Source of the DNA: JANYCO01 sp031416415
GTDB taxonomy: Bacteria; Bacteroidota; Bacteroidia; Cytophagales; Cytophagaceae
Assembly (NCBI GenBank): GCA_031416415.1
Contig: JANOTP010000284.1
Span: 20,671-84,670 of the forward strand
Length of the DNA stretch: 64,000 nucleotides
Direction of reading: 5' to 3'
How positions within the stretch are numbered: position 1 is the first letter of the stretch; every line of letters begins with the position of its first letter. Under the pieces are notes generated by a model. That model was not told the DNA's origin. It was given only the letters and a program-made list of their open reading frames with translations, and ran no database searches. Shown in pieces: positions 33,287 through 43,157 of the stretch. Made by a program: the position numbers and the translations under genes.

Positions 33287-34395
33287 TCGTATCAGTGACT
33301 ACCGATTTGGTGACGGATCAGAGGGTGCATAAGGTCTGTAATAGTCTTCAGAATGCTGGATATGATATTTTATTACTAGGTAGAGAAAAAAGAGATTCAT
33401 TCATTTTAATAAAAAAAAAGTATAAAGTACGTAGATTTAAATTGTTTTTTGAAAAGGGTTTTTTGTTTTATTTAACCTATAATATTCGACTTTTTTTCTT
33501 TTTATTATTTTCTAGAGTAGATATTTTATTAGCCAATGATTTAGATACATTACTTCCTAATTATTTGGTTTCAAAATTAAAAGGTATTCCAATTGTTTAT
33601 GATAATCATGAATATTTTACGGGTGTTCCAGAACTTACACAACGCCCATTTGTAAGGGGTATTTGGAAAAAAATCGAGGTCTTTATTTTTCCAAAATTAA
33701 AATACGTTTACACAGAAAACGAATCTAAAAGACGGTTGTATGAAGAAGAGTATAATGTACCATTGTCAGTAATAAGAAATTTACCATTGCTTAGTGTAGA
33801 TAAACCAAAATTAATTAAACGACCAGAATGGATTGGTACGAGAAAAATTATTTTATACCAAGGTGCAGTGAATAAAGATAGAGGGTTAGAGGAAATGATA
33901 GAAGCAATGAGTTATTTGGATGAATTTGTTTTTTTAATTATTGGCAAAGGAGATGTTTATAATAGTGTGAAGAATAAGATTGCGGAGTTAGATTTAACGG
34001 ATAGAATTTATATGTATGGAGAAATTCCATTTGAAGAATTACCAAAATATACTGCTCTTGCAGATATTGGAATATCCATTGAGAAAGATACTAATATAAG
34101 TTATCGTTATTGTTTACCTAATAAAATTTTTGATTATATTCATTCAGGTGTTCCTGTCTTAGTGAGTTCTTTATTAGAGATGAAACTCATAATCGATAAA
34201 TATAATGTAGGGGCAATATTACTTTCTCACAACCCTCTAGAAATAGCAAAAATAATTAAAGAAATATTTTCAGATCAAACTAAATATAATCTTTGGAAGT
34301 CTAATCTTGCTGATGCATCAAGTAATCTTAATTGGGAGATTGAGGAGAAGAAATTATTGAAATTATACGAAAGTATTAGTAAAGAGACTATTTAA
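33271..34395 (+). CDS. Glycosyltransferase, GT4-like
   Basis: 374 residues with LANDLDTLLPNYL (acceptor domain), a strong cluster YDNHEYFTGVPELTQRP, the donor-domain start ILYQGAVNKDRGLEEMIEAM and YRYCLPNKIFDYIHSGVPVL, equivalent to the E-x7-E loop in this subgroup. It acts on a lipid-linked or surface glycan. The ATG overlaps the preceding gene by 16 bp, so it is coupled to it. The cluster ends in a bidirectional terminator at 34413-34450. Confidence 0.85.
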   Translation: MAKKIIVSVTTDLVTDQRVHKVCNSLQNAGYDILLLGREKRDSFILIKKKYKVRRFKLFFEKGFLFYLTYNIRLFFFLLFSRVDILLANDLDTLLPNYLVSKLKGIPIVYDNHEYFTGVPELTQRPFVRGIWKKIEVFIFPKLKYVYTENESKRRLYEEEYNVPLSVIRNLPLLSVDKPKLIKRPEWIGTRKIILYQGAVNKDRGLEEMIEAMSYLDEFVFLIIGKGDVYNSVKNKIAELDLTDRIYMYGEIPFEELPKYTALADIGISIEKDTNISYRYCLPNKIFDYIHSGVPVLVSSLLEMKLIIDKYNVGAILLSHNPLEIAKIIKEIFSDQTKYNLWKSNLADASSNLNWEIEEKKLLKLYESISKETI

Positions 34396-34412
34396 AAAGA
34401 CGTAAATTCAAT

Positions 34413-34450
34413 AAAAGAGGAGTATCGATTTTATCCAATACTCCTCTTTT
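34413..34450. terminator. Bidirectional terminator between convergent genes
   Basis: Perfect 13-bp arms AAAAGAGGAGTAT / ATACTCCTCTTTT with a 12-nt loop, A-rich on the left and T-rich on the right. It separates the glycosyltransferase (+) from the T9SS protein (-). Confidence 0.85.
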
Positions 34451-34472
34451 TATTAAAGTAAGGTGTATTATT

Positions 34473-35372
34473 TTATTCAACTATTATTTTTTCAAAAACT
34501 TCTTTATTGTTTTTCAATTGAATTTTTATGAAATATATGCCAGGAAGAATTCCAGAGAGTGAAATTTCTTCAGTTGTAATCTTTTTTAGTTGATGGCCAG
34601 AAATGTCTGAGAGTTCAATAGAGGTAATTTCTGAATAGTCTATTCCTTTGATTTTAATAAAGTCATTTGCAGGCATAGGATACAATTCTGCATCTGTTCT
34701 ATCTACAGCTTTATTTATGATGCCTGTGTAGGTGCAAGATGCACGTATGCCTGAAGAATAACTTCCAAAATAAGTATCGTCGTAACATCTTAATCCATCT
34801 GCTAAGTCAATATCACAAGCTAGAGACAATTTTGGTTTTAATCTAAACATATATACAGTGTCGCCAATGCCATAAATTATTTTTGAGTCAAAAGAATAAT
34901 TGTCATAGTAATTTGCTATATAGGTAACATTTAGGGTTTTTAGATCAAATCCATTGATTGTTGTAGTCCCTATTGAATTTACTTTAACAGTTATAGTATC
35001 ATTGTCTTCCATAGGTGTTGTAATAATTATTTCCCATGAATTATTTACTAAAGTATTGAAATTATAGAGTGTTTGAAATTCGCCTCTCTCAAAATCATAA
35101 AAATAGACAACGCTATCGTCTTCATATATATATTCGAAATTAGTTGTGCGATCAGCACAAGCGGGTGCAGAATTTCTAACTAATTTTTTACAAGTAATTG
35201 AATTTATAACAGTGTCTTCTGCAATTGTTATTTTAAAATAGTCAATGTTACCACTGAAAGCATATCGTTTTTCATAATGCCAAGTAGTACCATTATTCGA
35301 TGTAAAATGTTGGCTTGACAAATTGTTGACAAGGCTAAATAGAGAAATAAAAAGTAGAATGATTTTTTTCAT
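34473..35372 (-). CDS. T9SS type A sorting-domain secreted protein
   Basis: 299 residues. Signal peptide MKKIILLFISLFSLVNNLSS; passenger of about 190 residues rich in beta strands with several cysteines, no known fold seen; C-terminal sorting domain from about 225 (LYPMPANDFIKIKG, then ITSIELSDISGHQLKK, GILPGIYFIKIQLKN, EKIIVE). The CTD pattern YPxPxxD-I and GxYxIxI predicts export by the type IX system and attachment to or release from the surface. Passenger function unknown. Confidence 0.82.
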   Translation of the reverse strand: MKKIILLFISLFSLVNNLSSQHFTSNNGTTWHYEKRYAFSGNIDYFKITIAEDTVINSITCKKLVRNSAPACADRTTNFEYIYEDDSVVYFYDFERGEFQTLYNFNTLVNNSWEIIITTPMEDNDTITVKVNSIGTTTINGFDLKTLNVTYIANYYDNYSFDSKIIYGIGDTVYMFRLKPKLSLACDIDLADGLRCYDDTYFGSYSSGIRASCTYTGIINKAVDRTDAELYPMPANDFIKIKGIDYSEITSIELSDISGHQLKKITTEEISLSGILPGIYFIKIQLKNNKEVFEKIIVE

Positions 35373-35563
35373 GTTAATAGCTTTAAAGTTGATTGATTAA
35401 AAATTTATTCAAAATAGAATTTATATACTACTAAAATGCATATATCTAACATAAAGATATAAAAAGTTTATTAATAGTTTGTTTAAATCAAAATTATAAT
35501 TACTTTTATTTTGTTATTTAATTTTTAATTATCATTCAATTTTTAACCAACAAAATACAAAAC

Positions 35564-36475
35564 ATGAAAAATACAATTAAAACTATGTTCTTTAGTCTAC
35601 TTTTGAGTTCAATACAAATATGTAATGGACAAAATTGGGTTAATCCCTTAGCTGGTTCATCAACTGGGTCTGGAGGTATTACAACTGCTTGGATGGGTAC
35701 AAGTGCTGGCACTGCTGGACAAGGTAGTTTTTCTATTCGTACATACGGTAATGAACGCTTAAGAATTAATGAATCAAGTGTTTTTATGGGATTACTTAAT
35801 CAGGGGACTTATACACCTCAAGGATATAATCTTGAAGTTTATGATGTACTGAATCCTGGTTCAATACATACAAGTGTTATTAATGGTCAACAGGCAAATC
35901 TTACTTTAATTGTTAGCACATCATTAAACGCGGGGTATTTGAATAATATATGTACTCAAGGTGATGCAATAGTTAGGGCAGATAAAAATGCTTCTGATTT
36001 AATACTTGGAGCTTCGAAATTAAATAATGGTGCGATTCGTTTTACAACTGGAGCAGTTACGGATCGTGAAAGAATGACAATTACCAATACTGGTCAAATA
36101 TTAATGGGCTTTGGTGATAATCCAACCTGTGCTATGCCTGCAGGAGGTGTCTTAGGAGTGAATGGAACTATATTTGCTGCCGGACTTAAAGTGAAACTTG
36201 CTTCAACTGGAGCTTCTTGCTTTCCTGATTATGTTTTTGAAAAAGATTATAAATTGCCGTCATTGAATAAAGTTGAAGAATTTATAACAGCTAACAAACA
36301 CTTAGAAGGGATTCCTTCTGCTGCTGAGGTAGACAAAGAGGGAATCGATGTAGTGGAGTTGGAGAAAAAAATGTTAGAGAAAATCGAAAATCTTTATTTA
36401 TATGTTATTGATTTGAAAAAAGAGAATGAGATCTTGAAAAAAGAAATCAATATTCTTAAAACTACCATTAAATAG
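35564..36475 (+). CDS. Secreted tail-fibre-like surface protein with C-terminal coiled coil
   Basis: 303 residues. Signal peptide ending NGQ; a Gly/Ser/Thr-rich beta stalk (35-200) with repeated strand-turn units; then PDYVFEKDYKLPSLNKVEEF and HLEGIPSAAEVDKEGIDVVE, a C-terminal module common on Bacteroidota surface proteins related to phage tail-fibre/S74 ends, followed by a coiled coil (about 270-300, LKKENEILKKEI) suited to trimerisation. It precedes the sialidase-like gene by 34 bp and may be cotranscribed. Not in phage surroundings. Confidence 0.7.
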   Translation: MKNTIKTMFFSLLLSSIQICNGQNWVNPLAGSSTGSGGITTAWMGTSAGTAGQGSFSIRTYGNERLRINESSVFMGLLNQGTYTPQGYNLEVYDVLNPGSIHTSVINGQQANLTLIVSTSLNAGYLNNICTQGDAIVRADKNASDLILGASKLNNGAIRFTTGAVTDRERMTITNTGQILMGFGDNPTCAMPAGGVLGVNGTIFAAGLKVKLASTGASCFPDYVFEKDYKLPSLNKVEEFITANKHLEGIPSAAEVDKEGIDVVELEKKMLEKIENLYLYVIDLKKENEILKKEINILKTTIK

Positions 36476-36509
36476 TTTTTTTTATTAATTATTTTTAAAT
36501 TAATTATTT

Positions 36510-38411
36510 ATGAAAATATATAAAATAATTCTATTAATGGTTTTAGTTATAGTCTCTTTTAATTATTCCTATTCGCAAGTTGATTCTCCTGATGTTATTC
36601 CAAATACAGATCCTAATTATAAAGATGGAGAGGTTCATATTTCAGTAAGCAAAGTATACCCTGGAAATTTGGTATTAAGTGCAATGACTAAATATATAAA
36701 TAATACAATTCCAACTCAGATTTCAAGATTTTTAAGTAAAGATTTTGGTCAAACTTGGACGGGAACTCCTTATTTTAAAACCTCTAGTAACTATGGAGAT
36801 CCAACAACGGCATTTGATGCGAAAGGTAACGCATATATTGCTACACTTAATGGTTGTGCTTCTGGTATTAATTTCCAAAAATGTAGTAATGCCAATCAAG
36901 GTAGCAGTTCGATTTGGTCGCTAGAAAAAGCTGCTATTGATGATGGATGTGGGATTAAACATCATGATAAAGAAATGATGGCCTGTGATAATATGCCACA
37001 AAGTCCATTCGCAAATAATGTATATTTTGCTTGGTGGGACTTTACTAGTAATCGAATTAATTTTAATCGTTCTATTGATGAATCTAATACTTTTTCAAAT
37101 ACAATAGTTCTCGGTACCTTAGGAGGATCAGGAACTAATGTTCAAACAGGACCAAATGGTGAGGTTTATGTCGTTTGGGGTGATAATTATAGGATTGGCT
37201 TTGCTAGTTCATTAAATGGGGGGAATAGTTTTTCCTATCAAACAGATAACGCATTTCCTATAAATGGAATTCAAGGTATATATTTTAATGGGCAAGGTTG
37301 TCTATCCTTTCCTTATATGGCTGTTGATAAAAGTTGTAGACCAACATCTTATCGTGGTAGAATTTATATCTCATGTGATGAAAAAACAAGTATCGATCCA
37401 GCACCTTTTAAATCTGAAATTATAGTTCGATATTCTGATGATAAAGGTATTACATGGCCATTAGCAAATAAGAAAACGGTAAGTATTCCTTCCGCACTTA
37501 ATTGTTATCACCATTGTATAGCCGTTGACGATGCCACAGGAGATGTGAGTGTTATATACTATGCCATTGAAGATGCAGCATTTACTACAAATGCTTATGT
37601 AGCTTATTCTTCTGATGGAGGGGCTACTTTTAATAATATTAAAGTAAGTGATGCTTCGTTTATTACAGCAGGAGGAATAGTTCCTGGTGGTCATTATATT
37701 GGTATAACTGCTTATGGTGGTATTTCTTATCCTGCGTGGTTTGATACAAATGTTAAGAAAGTAAAAGTCTCTCCTGTGAAATTTCCTACAGCTCAATATT
37801 ATCAGTCAAGTGCTAATCTAAATATAAATGGGACATTGACGTCTTCTGCAATTGCAAGTAGTGTAAATTATCAAGCTTATTATTCTATCGTAACTCCTTT
37901 AGTTGGATCCATGAACGTTCCATCAGGTGCTAAAGCGTATTTTAAAGCTGGGAATTTAATTTCGTTTAAACCTGGTTTTACAGTTGATGTTGGAGGCAAT
38001 CTTGACGCAAGTATTCAAACAGGAACTCCTTGTATGAGCACAGTGAATCGTGTTGGAGATATTTCTTTTATTCCTTCATCAGATAGCGCTTACACAGAAG
38101 CTCTGGTTTATCCCAATCCATTTTTTAGAAATATATCCATAAAATATGAATTTAAAGAACGTTCAGCAGTCGATATTCAATTATACGATACAAAAGGAAT
38201 GCTTGTGAAATCAGTAAAAGCCGAAGAACAAGAAATTGGAGTAAAAGAATTAACCTTTGATTTTTCTTCAATACCTAATGGTAATTACGAATATATATTA
38301 AACTTAGGAGGTATTACTAAGCGAGGGAAATTAATCAAATCCAATTTTGAAGGAGAAATGAATATGCGGATTGAGGAAGAGGAAGAAAGGAGAGAAGGTA
38401 AAGAAAAATAG
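36510..38411 (+). CDS. Sialidase-like beta-propeller protein with T9SS sorting domain
   Basis: 633 residues. Signal peptide (LVIVSFNYSYSQ). Asp-box-like repeats SKDFGQTWTG, SLNGGNSFSY, SDDKGITWPL and SSDGGATFNN mark a BNR beta-propeller of the sialidase/exo-alpha-sialidase type, though the catalytic Arg triad is not evident by eye. A stalk domain with NLNINGTLTSSAIAS and GNLDASIQTG follows, then a type A CTD (YPNPFFRNISIKYEF, LYDTKGMLVKS, IPNGNYEYILNL, KRGKLIK). Unusually, 23 charged residues follow the CTD (MRIEEEEERREGKEK at the end). Exported by T9SS; ligand unknown. Confidence 0.78.
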   Translation: MKIYKIILLMVLVIVSFNYSYSQVDSPDVIPNTDPNYKDGEVHISVSKVYPGNLVLSAMTKYINNTIPTQISRFLSKDFGQTWTGTPYFKTSSNYGDPTTAFDAKGNAYIATLNGCASGINFQKCSNANQGSSSIWSLEKAAIDDGCGIKHHDKEMMACDNMPQSPFANNVYFAWWDFTSNRINFNRSIDESNTFSNTIVLGTLGGSGTNVQTGPNGEVYVVWGDNYRIGFASSLNGGNSFSYQTDNAFPINGIQGIYFNGQGCLSFPYMAVDKSCRPTSYRGRIYISCDEKTSIDPAPFKSEIIVRYSDDKGITWPLANKKTVSIPSALNCYHHCIAVDDATGDVSVIYYAIEDAAFTTNAYVAYSSDGGATFNNIKVSDASFITAGGIVPGGHYIGITAYGGISYPAWFDTNVKKVKVSPVKFPTAQYYQSSANLNINGTLTSSAIASSVNYQAYYSIVTPLVGSMNVPSGAKAYFKAGNLISFKPGFTVDVGGNLDASIQTGTPCMSTVNRVGDISFIPSSDSAYTEALVYPNPFFRNISIKYEFKERSAVDIQLYDTKGMLVKSVKAEEQEIGVKELTFDFSSIPNGNYEYILNLGGITKRGKLIKSNFEGEMNMRIEEEEERREGKEK

Positions 38412-38415
38412 AATT

Positions 38416-38463
38416 ATTTTAAGCTTGTTGCAGGAGCTTTTATTTTTGCAACAAGCTTAAAAT
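38416..38463 (+). terminator. Terminator after the sialidase-like gene
   Basis: Perfect 16-bp arms ATTTTAAGCTTGTTGC / GCAACAAGCTTAAAAT around a 16-nt loop, 5 bp after the stop, followed by an AT-rich stretch with T runs. Confidence 0.75.
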
Positions 38464-38544
38464 ATATTTTTTTAAATAGTATATGGGGAACTAAGTATTA
38501 ATGACGATAGCTATCTTTTTTAATTTTAGGTCTCGTTAATTATA

Positions 38545-39633
38545 ATGAATAAGCACCGACATTATTTTCATACCTTTGATGCATTACGTTTTTTTGCATT
38601 TTTTAAAGTATTTCTTTTGCACTTACCAATATTGGCAATACCAGGCTTTAGCTATCTAAAATCAGGAGGAGGAATGGGTGTTACTTTCTTTTTTGTACTC
38701 AGTGGATTTTTAATAACCTATATTATACTTTCAGAAAAAGTGGAAACAGGTACAATAAATTTCAAGCATTTTATTCTAAGAAGAATCTTAAGAATATGGC
38801 CTTTATATTATTTAATGATACTCTTTGCATATTTGACACCTCAGATTTTAGAGTACTTATCAATCACTGGCACTACTGATGGCTATGAGCCAAATCTATT
38901 AGTTTCTCTATTTTTTCTAGAAAACTATAAAATGATTTATGAGAATGGATTTCCGAGTGTATCAACCTTAGGAGTCACTTGGTCAATATGTATTGAAGAA
39001 CATTTTTATTTGGTTTGGGGAACAATACTTTTTTTTACCAATGTTCGAAAAGTGTATATTCCAATTATTATTTCAATATTAATTGCTAATGTATCACGTT
39101 ATTTTTTCTATAAAAATAATTGGCTAGCTATTGATATTTTTACAACCATAGATTACTTTGCCTATGGTGCAATACCAGCGTATTTATTAGTAAATTTTAA
39201 AAATAAAACACTTGAAATTATTAATCAAATCTCAATTCACTTTAAAAGGGGAGCAATCCTAATTATTCTTATATACATACTACTTGCTCAAAATATAAAC
39301 GCGCTATTTAAAACATTTATTGAGCCTACTCTTTTAGGATTATTTTTTTGCAGTATCATCATGATTGTTCTTCCAGAAAACAATCGAATAAAAATCAATC
39401 AAAAAAATATACTTAGCAAATTAGGGACTTTTACTTATGGGCTTTATTTATTGCATTCTTTAATACTAAATATTCTTCTTAAGATATTTGAGATATTAGG
39501 ATTTCCCTTAATAAATTTTTGTGTCTCTAGCGTGTTTCTCCTGTTATCACTAGTTTTTACTATTGTTGCAGGAGCTTCTTCCTATTACTTAATTGAAAAG
39601 CCCTTTTTAAACATTAAAAAACATTTTCAGTAA
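38545..39633 (+). CDS. Acyltransferase 3 family protein (OafA/YrhL-like)
   Basis: 362 residues with about ten membrane helices. FDALRFFAFFKVFLLHLP at the N-terminus contains the conserved His of the family (FFxVxxxH type), and RRILRIWPLYYLMIL then TWSICIEEHFYLVWG are further conserved loops. It O-acylates cell-surface glycans, using a cytosolic acyl-CoA donor. It lies next to T9SS cargo and a TonB receptor but is not obviously part of either. Confidence 0.88.
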   Translation: MNKHRHYFHTFDALRFFAFFKVFLLHLPILAIPGFSYLKSGGGMGVTFFFVLSGFLITYIILSEKVETGTINFKHFILRRILRIWPLYYLMILFAYLTPQILEYLSITGTTDGYEPNLLVSLFFLENYKMIYENGFPSVSTLGVTWSICIEEHFYLVWGTILFFTNVRKVYIPIIISILIANVSRYFFYKNNWLAIDIFTTIDYFAYGAIPAYLLVNFKNKTLEIINQISIHFKRGAILIILIYILLAQNINALFKTFIEPTLLGLFFCSIIMIVLPENNRIKINQKNILSKLGTFTYGLYLLHSLILNILLKIFEILGFPLINFCVSSVFLLLSLVFTIVAGASSYYLIEKPFLNIKKHFQ

Positions 39634-39673
39634 TTAGATCTCTTATAAAGTAAAAGTAATTTATGTAACCTCT

Positions 39674-42082
39674 CTAAAACCTCCCCCTCAAACTAACCGA
39701 AACACTTCTCCCCCCAGCACTCACACCAGAAGCAAATACTCTGTAATTCGAATTTAAAATATTTTCTATCGCTAGTTGCAAAGCAATGTATTGATTAAAT
39801 TGATAAGAAGATCGGATGTTTAAAGTATACCAAGCTGGAGTTCCATTTAAAGTTGCGTAATTAATATTATCTTCTCCATTTATATTATAATCTTTTAGTC
39901 TTTTCCATCCGTTATACAACATGAAAAATTCTCCTTTGAATTTTTTAGTTTTGAAAATGAAAGACGTTCTTCCAAATACAGGCGCTATATGGTCTAGCGG
40001 ATAATCTATGGTATCAGTTTTTATTCTTCCATAGGTATAATTCAGTGTTTGTCGGAAGGAAAGATATTCATTTAGTTCGGCCAAAGCTCCCGCGCTAATT
40101 CCATAGATATAAGCTTCTCCATTATTTAAACTTGTATTCACTCTACTCATTACGCCGTCGTATACAATAGAATCATTTCCGTTGTAGCTACTTTTTCCCG
40201 TAGTAATGGCGTTTTGATACCAAGTATAGTAACCTGTAGTTTCAAGTTTTATTTTTTTGTAAAATAATTTAGAAAGGCTTAGCTCTGCGTTGTAGGTATA
40301 CTCTGGCTTTAACGAACTATTGGGCAAAACTACATTGCCACCTGTGGATTCAAATACTTTACTCATATCGTCAATATTAGGGGCTCTAAAAGCAGTAGAA
40401 CCTAATACTGCTATTCTCCAATCGGCTCCTGGTAAATAAACCAGTCCTAAATTTCCATTGAGTGCTTGATTATTTTGTTTTACAGATTTAAATGGAAATG
40501 GAAAAAATGTAGTGTCGTTAAATTTTGAACTAAGTTCTATGTTGCTGTATCGAATTCCTTCAGTTAGTATCCATTTAGGTGTTATTTCAAAAGAATGGCT
40601 TATGTAGGCAGCCAGTGAACGCATATAAGAGCCACCATCAGGATACCTTGTATCTTGTGGCGAGGAAGTATATGTTTGGATATTTTCAACAGTAGCATTA
40701 GATTTTATAGCATTGTAATTCGCTTCTACTCCATAACGCAGTTCATGTTTTTTAATAACCTTTGTAAAGTCGGCGTTGAATGAATATACTTTGACCTGTT
40801 CAATTCTATGGTTGATGTTATTGTTTTTAAATTTTCTGTCGTGCCTACTTTCTTCTATGTCTTGATACGCAAGAATTATTCTGGACTGATCGTAGAAAAT
40901 TGTTTTTCTTTTTAGATTGAGTGAATAAGATCCTAGCATTCTTTTTTGTGGACCATAATACCATTCTGCATATTTAGGATTTACTCCACTTATTTCCTCA
41001 AGCCTGTCATAACGATTGATAGTAGTAGAAGTTGAAAATTGAACGTTCAATATATGTGAGGTGTTTTTATTTTGTTGAAATAATATTTTCTCAAGAATAT
41101 CGTATTGACTATATCCTGTGCCTCTTTGAATATTTTTATTAGTATTGACTAGTGCGCTGTCTTTGCCGTTTATGCGCTCTACGTAAAAAGAGTCTTTACC
41201 AAAATTTTCATAAAATGGATTTCTATTAGTTCCTTGATGAAGATCGTCAAAGTCTGAATAAGTAAAACTAGAAAGAAATGCTATTTTTTTTAAACCCACG
41301 GTGAAATCAAGATGACCAGTTTTTTCATTATTTACCGATCCATATCTGGAGAGTGCATTCCCAGCTAGAATTATTTTTTTACCAGAATCTGCGAGTATAG
41401 GATTTTTAGTGTAAAAGTGCATTACTCCTCCAAGTGCATCGCTGCCATATATCACTGAACCTGCACCAAAAATAAGTTCTGTTTTTTCTAAGACAGTATT
41501 ATCAATCGTTAATATATTTTGTAGGTGACCACCTCTATAAATGGCGTTATTCATGCGAACACCGTCTACTACCATTAAAAGTTTATTTGCTTCAAATCCT
41601 CTTATAATAGGGCTTCCACCGCCCCCTTGACTTTTTTGAACAAGTGCATAACCAGAATTTTGAAGCAGATCAGCAGTGGTTTGTTGATTCATAAAGCGCA
41701 TTTCTTTTTCACTAATCACTTCGGTTTGTTGTGGAACGTCTTCTTTTTTTTCTTCAAACTTTGTGGCAGAAATAACAACTTCGTCTATGAGATAGATTTC
41801 GTCTGATAGTAATAGGGGAGTGGAGCGCAAAGAGAGTTCTTGGTAGGAATATATTTTTTCCTTGTATCCAGTGAATTTTATTACAATACTGTCTTCACCC
41901 ATTAATGAAGAAATATCTATAGCCCCTTTTTTATTTGTATATAAAGTATTTCCAGACGTTTTACCCAGGAGTGATACTCCTTGAATATTGTTGTAGGCAG
42001 TTTTGTCTTTTATAATTAGGGTCTGTGCCAGTAGAGTGATTTGAAAAAGTAAGGATAAAAGAATAAGTAATAATTTTTTCAT
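39674..42082 (-). CDS. TonB-dependent outer-membrane receptor
   Basis: 802 residues. Signal peptide (MKKLLLILLSLLFQITLLAQ); CarboxypepD-reg-like domain with GVSLLGKTSGNTLYT (30-90); plug from about 115 (QQTTADLLQNSGYALVQKSQ, SPIIRGFEANKLLMVVDGVR, YGSDALGGVMHF); then a 22-strand barrel ending in Phe (SVSLRGRF). The plug style is that of haem/haemoglobin and catecholate receptors; no SusD partner follows, so iron or cobalamin uptake is more likely than glycan uptake. The stop lies 40 bp from the convergent acyltransferase. Confidence 0.9.
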   Translation of the reverse strand: MKKLLLILLSLLFQITLLAQTLIIKDKTAYNNIQGVSLLGKTSGNTLYTNKKGAIDISSLMGEDSIVIKFTGYKEKIYSYQELSLRSTPLLLSDEIYLIDEVVISATKFEEKKEDVPQQTEVISEKEMRFMNQQTTADLLQNSGYALVQKSQGGGGSPIIRGFEANKLLMVVDGVRMNNAIYRGGHLQNILTIDNTVLEKTELIFGAGSVIYGSDALGGVMHFYTKNPILADSGKKIILAGNALSRYGSVNNEKTGHLDFTVGLKKIAFLSSFTYSDFDDLHQGTNRNPFYENFGKDSFYVERINGKDSALVNTNKNIQRGTGYSQYDILEKILFQQNKNTSHILNVQFSTSTTINRYDRLEEISGVNPKYAEWYYGPQKRMLGSYSLNLKRKTIFYDQSRIILAYQDIEESRHDRKFKNNNINHRIEQVKVYSFNADFTKVIKKHELRYGVEANYNAIKSNATVENIQTYTSSPQDTRYPDGGSYMRSLAAYISHSFEITPKWILTEGIRYSNIELSSKFNDTTFFPFPFKSVKQNNQALNGNLGLVYLPGADWRIAVLGSTAFRAPNIDDMSKVFESTGGNVVLPNSSLKPEYTYNAELSLSKLFYKKIKLETTGYYTWYQNAITTGKSSYNGNDSIVYDGVMSRVNTSLNNGEAYIYGISAGALAELNEYLSFRQTLNYTYGRIKTDTIDYPLDHIAPVFGRTSFIFKTKKFKGEFFMLYNGWKRLKDYNINGEDNINYATLNGTPAWYTLNIRSSYQFNQYIALQLAIENILNSNYRVFASGVSAGGRSVSVSLRGRF

Positions 42083-42135
42083 AATAAAATAAAAATTTAA
42101 TTAGAAATAGTTATGAATATGTTAAGCATGCCCGC

Positions 42136-42170
42136 TTTGTAATGACGATTGATAACGTATACTATTTTTG
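42136..42170 (+). promoter_or_regulatory. Possible miaA promoter
   Basis: TTTG (42136-42139), 23 bp, TATTTTTG (42163-42170), 69 bp before the ATG. The spacer is at the long end for this promoter class. Confidence 0.4.
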
Positions 42171-42239
42171 TATCAATAAAAGTACTACACAAATATAAAT
42201 TTTTATTTGTGTATTTAAATATTTATTTTGCATTTAGCA

Positions 42240-43145
42240 ATGTTAAATAAATATTTACTTCTAATTACTGGCCCTACAGCAGTTGGTAAAACGGATCTTT
42301 CTATTCGTTTGGCGCAGCAGTACAAAACAGAAATTGTTTCAGCAGATTCTCGTCAATTTTATAGAGAAATGACTATTGGTACGGCTAAACCATCGGCGGT
42401 AGAGTTAGCACTTGTAAAACATCATTTCATAAATAATTTAAGTGTCGAACAAGAATATACTGCTGGTAGATTTGAAGAAGAAGCATTGAATGTATTGGAA
42501 ATACTTTTTAAAAAGCATGATATAGTTATTTTAACGGGTGGGTCTGGATTATTTATCAAAATGCTATGCGAAGGAATGGATGATATACCTGAGGTGAGTC
42601 CGGAAATAAGAGAAGTATTGAATAGTGAGTTTCAGAATAAAGGTCTTGACTTTCTTTTGAATGAATTAAAAGAAAAAGATCCCATATATTATGAAACCGT
42701 AGACCGCGCCAATCCAGTGCGGGTGATAAGAGCTTTGGAAATAGTTAGAGGCACTGGGATTCCTTTTTCTTCGTATAGAACTTCCACTAAAAAAACTCGA
42801 CCCTTTAATGTTCTAAAAATAGGACTGAATAGAGATCGTGAAGAATTGTATCAAAGAATTGATCAACGCATAGAAGATATGTTGAAAAATGGGTTGATTG
42901 AAGAAGTGAAAAATTTATATCCTTTCAGAAACTTGAATGCACTTCATACAGTAGGGTATTCTGAGGTCTTCGCCTATATTGATGGAGAATATGATTACAA
43001 TGAAATGGAACGTCTATTAAAGCGCAATAGCCGTCGTTATGCCAAACGTCAGCTTACATGGTTTTTAAAAGACAAAGAGATGTTTTGGTTTCATCCAGAG
43101 CAAGAAAAAGAGATTATTCAGAAGATCGATTATTTGATTCGTTAA
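42240..43145 (+). CDS. miaA: tRNA dimethylallyltransferase MiaA
   Basis: 301 residues from ATG 42240 (a TTG four codons upstream is a poorer start). P-loop GPTAVGKT (11-18), SADSRQFYREMTIGTAKPS, LTGGSGLFI and RNSRRYAKRQLTWF identify the enzyme, which puts an isopentenyl group on A37 of tRNAs reading UNN codons, the precursor of ms2i6A. Full length and standard. It sits between a TonB receptor and the lipid A block. Confidence 0.96.
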   Translation: MLNKYLLLITGPTAVGKTDLSIRLAQQYKTEIVSADSRQFYREMTIGTAKPSAVELALVKHHFINNLSVEQEYTAGRFEEEALNVLEILFKKHDIVILTGGSGLFIKMLCEGMDDIPEVSPEIREVLNSEFQNKGLDFLLNELKEKDPIYYETVDRANPVRVIRALEIVRGTGIPFSSYRTSTKKTRPFNVLKIGLNRDREELYQRIDQRIEDMLKNGLIEEVKNLYPFRNLNALHTVGYSEVFAYIDGEYDYNEMERLLKRNSRRYAKRQLTWFLKDKEMFWFHPEQEKEIIQKIDYLIR

Positions 43146-43157
43146 ACAAAAGAAGCT

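Noticed and set aside
35564..36475. Phage origin of the tail-fibre-like protein
   Set aside because: The C-terminal module is common on ordinary Bacteroidota surface proteins and no other phage gene is near; a signal peptide is present.
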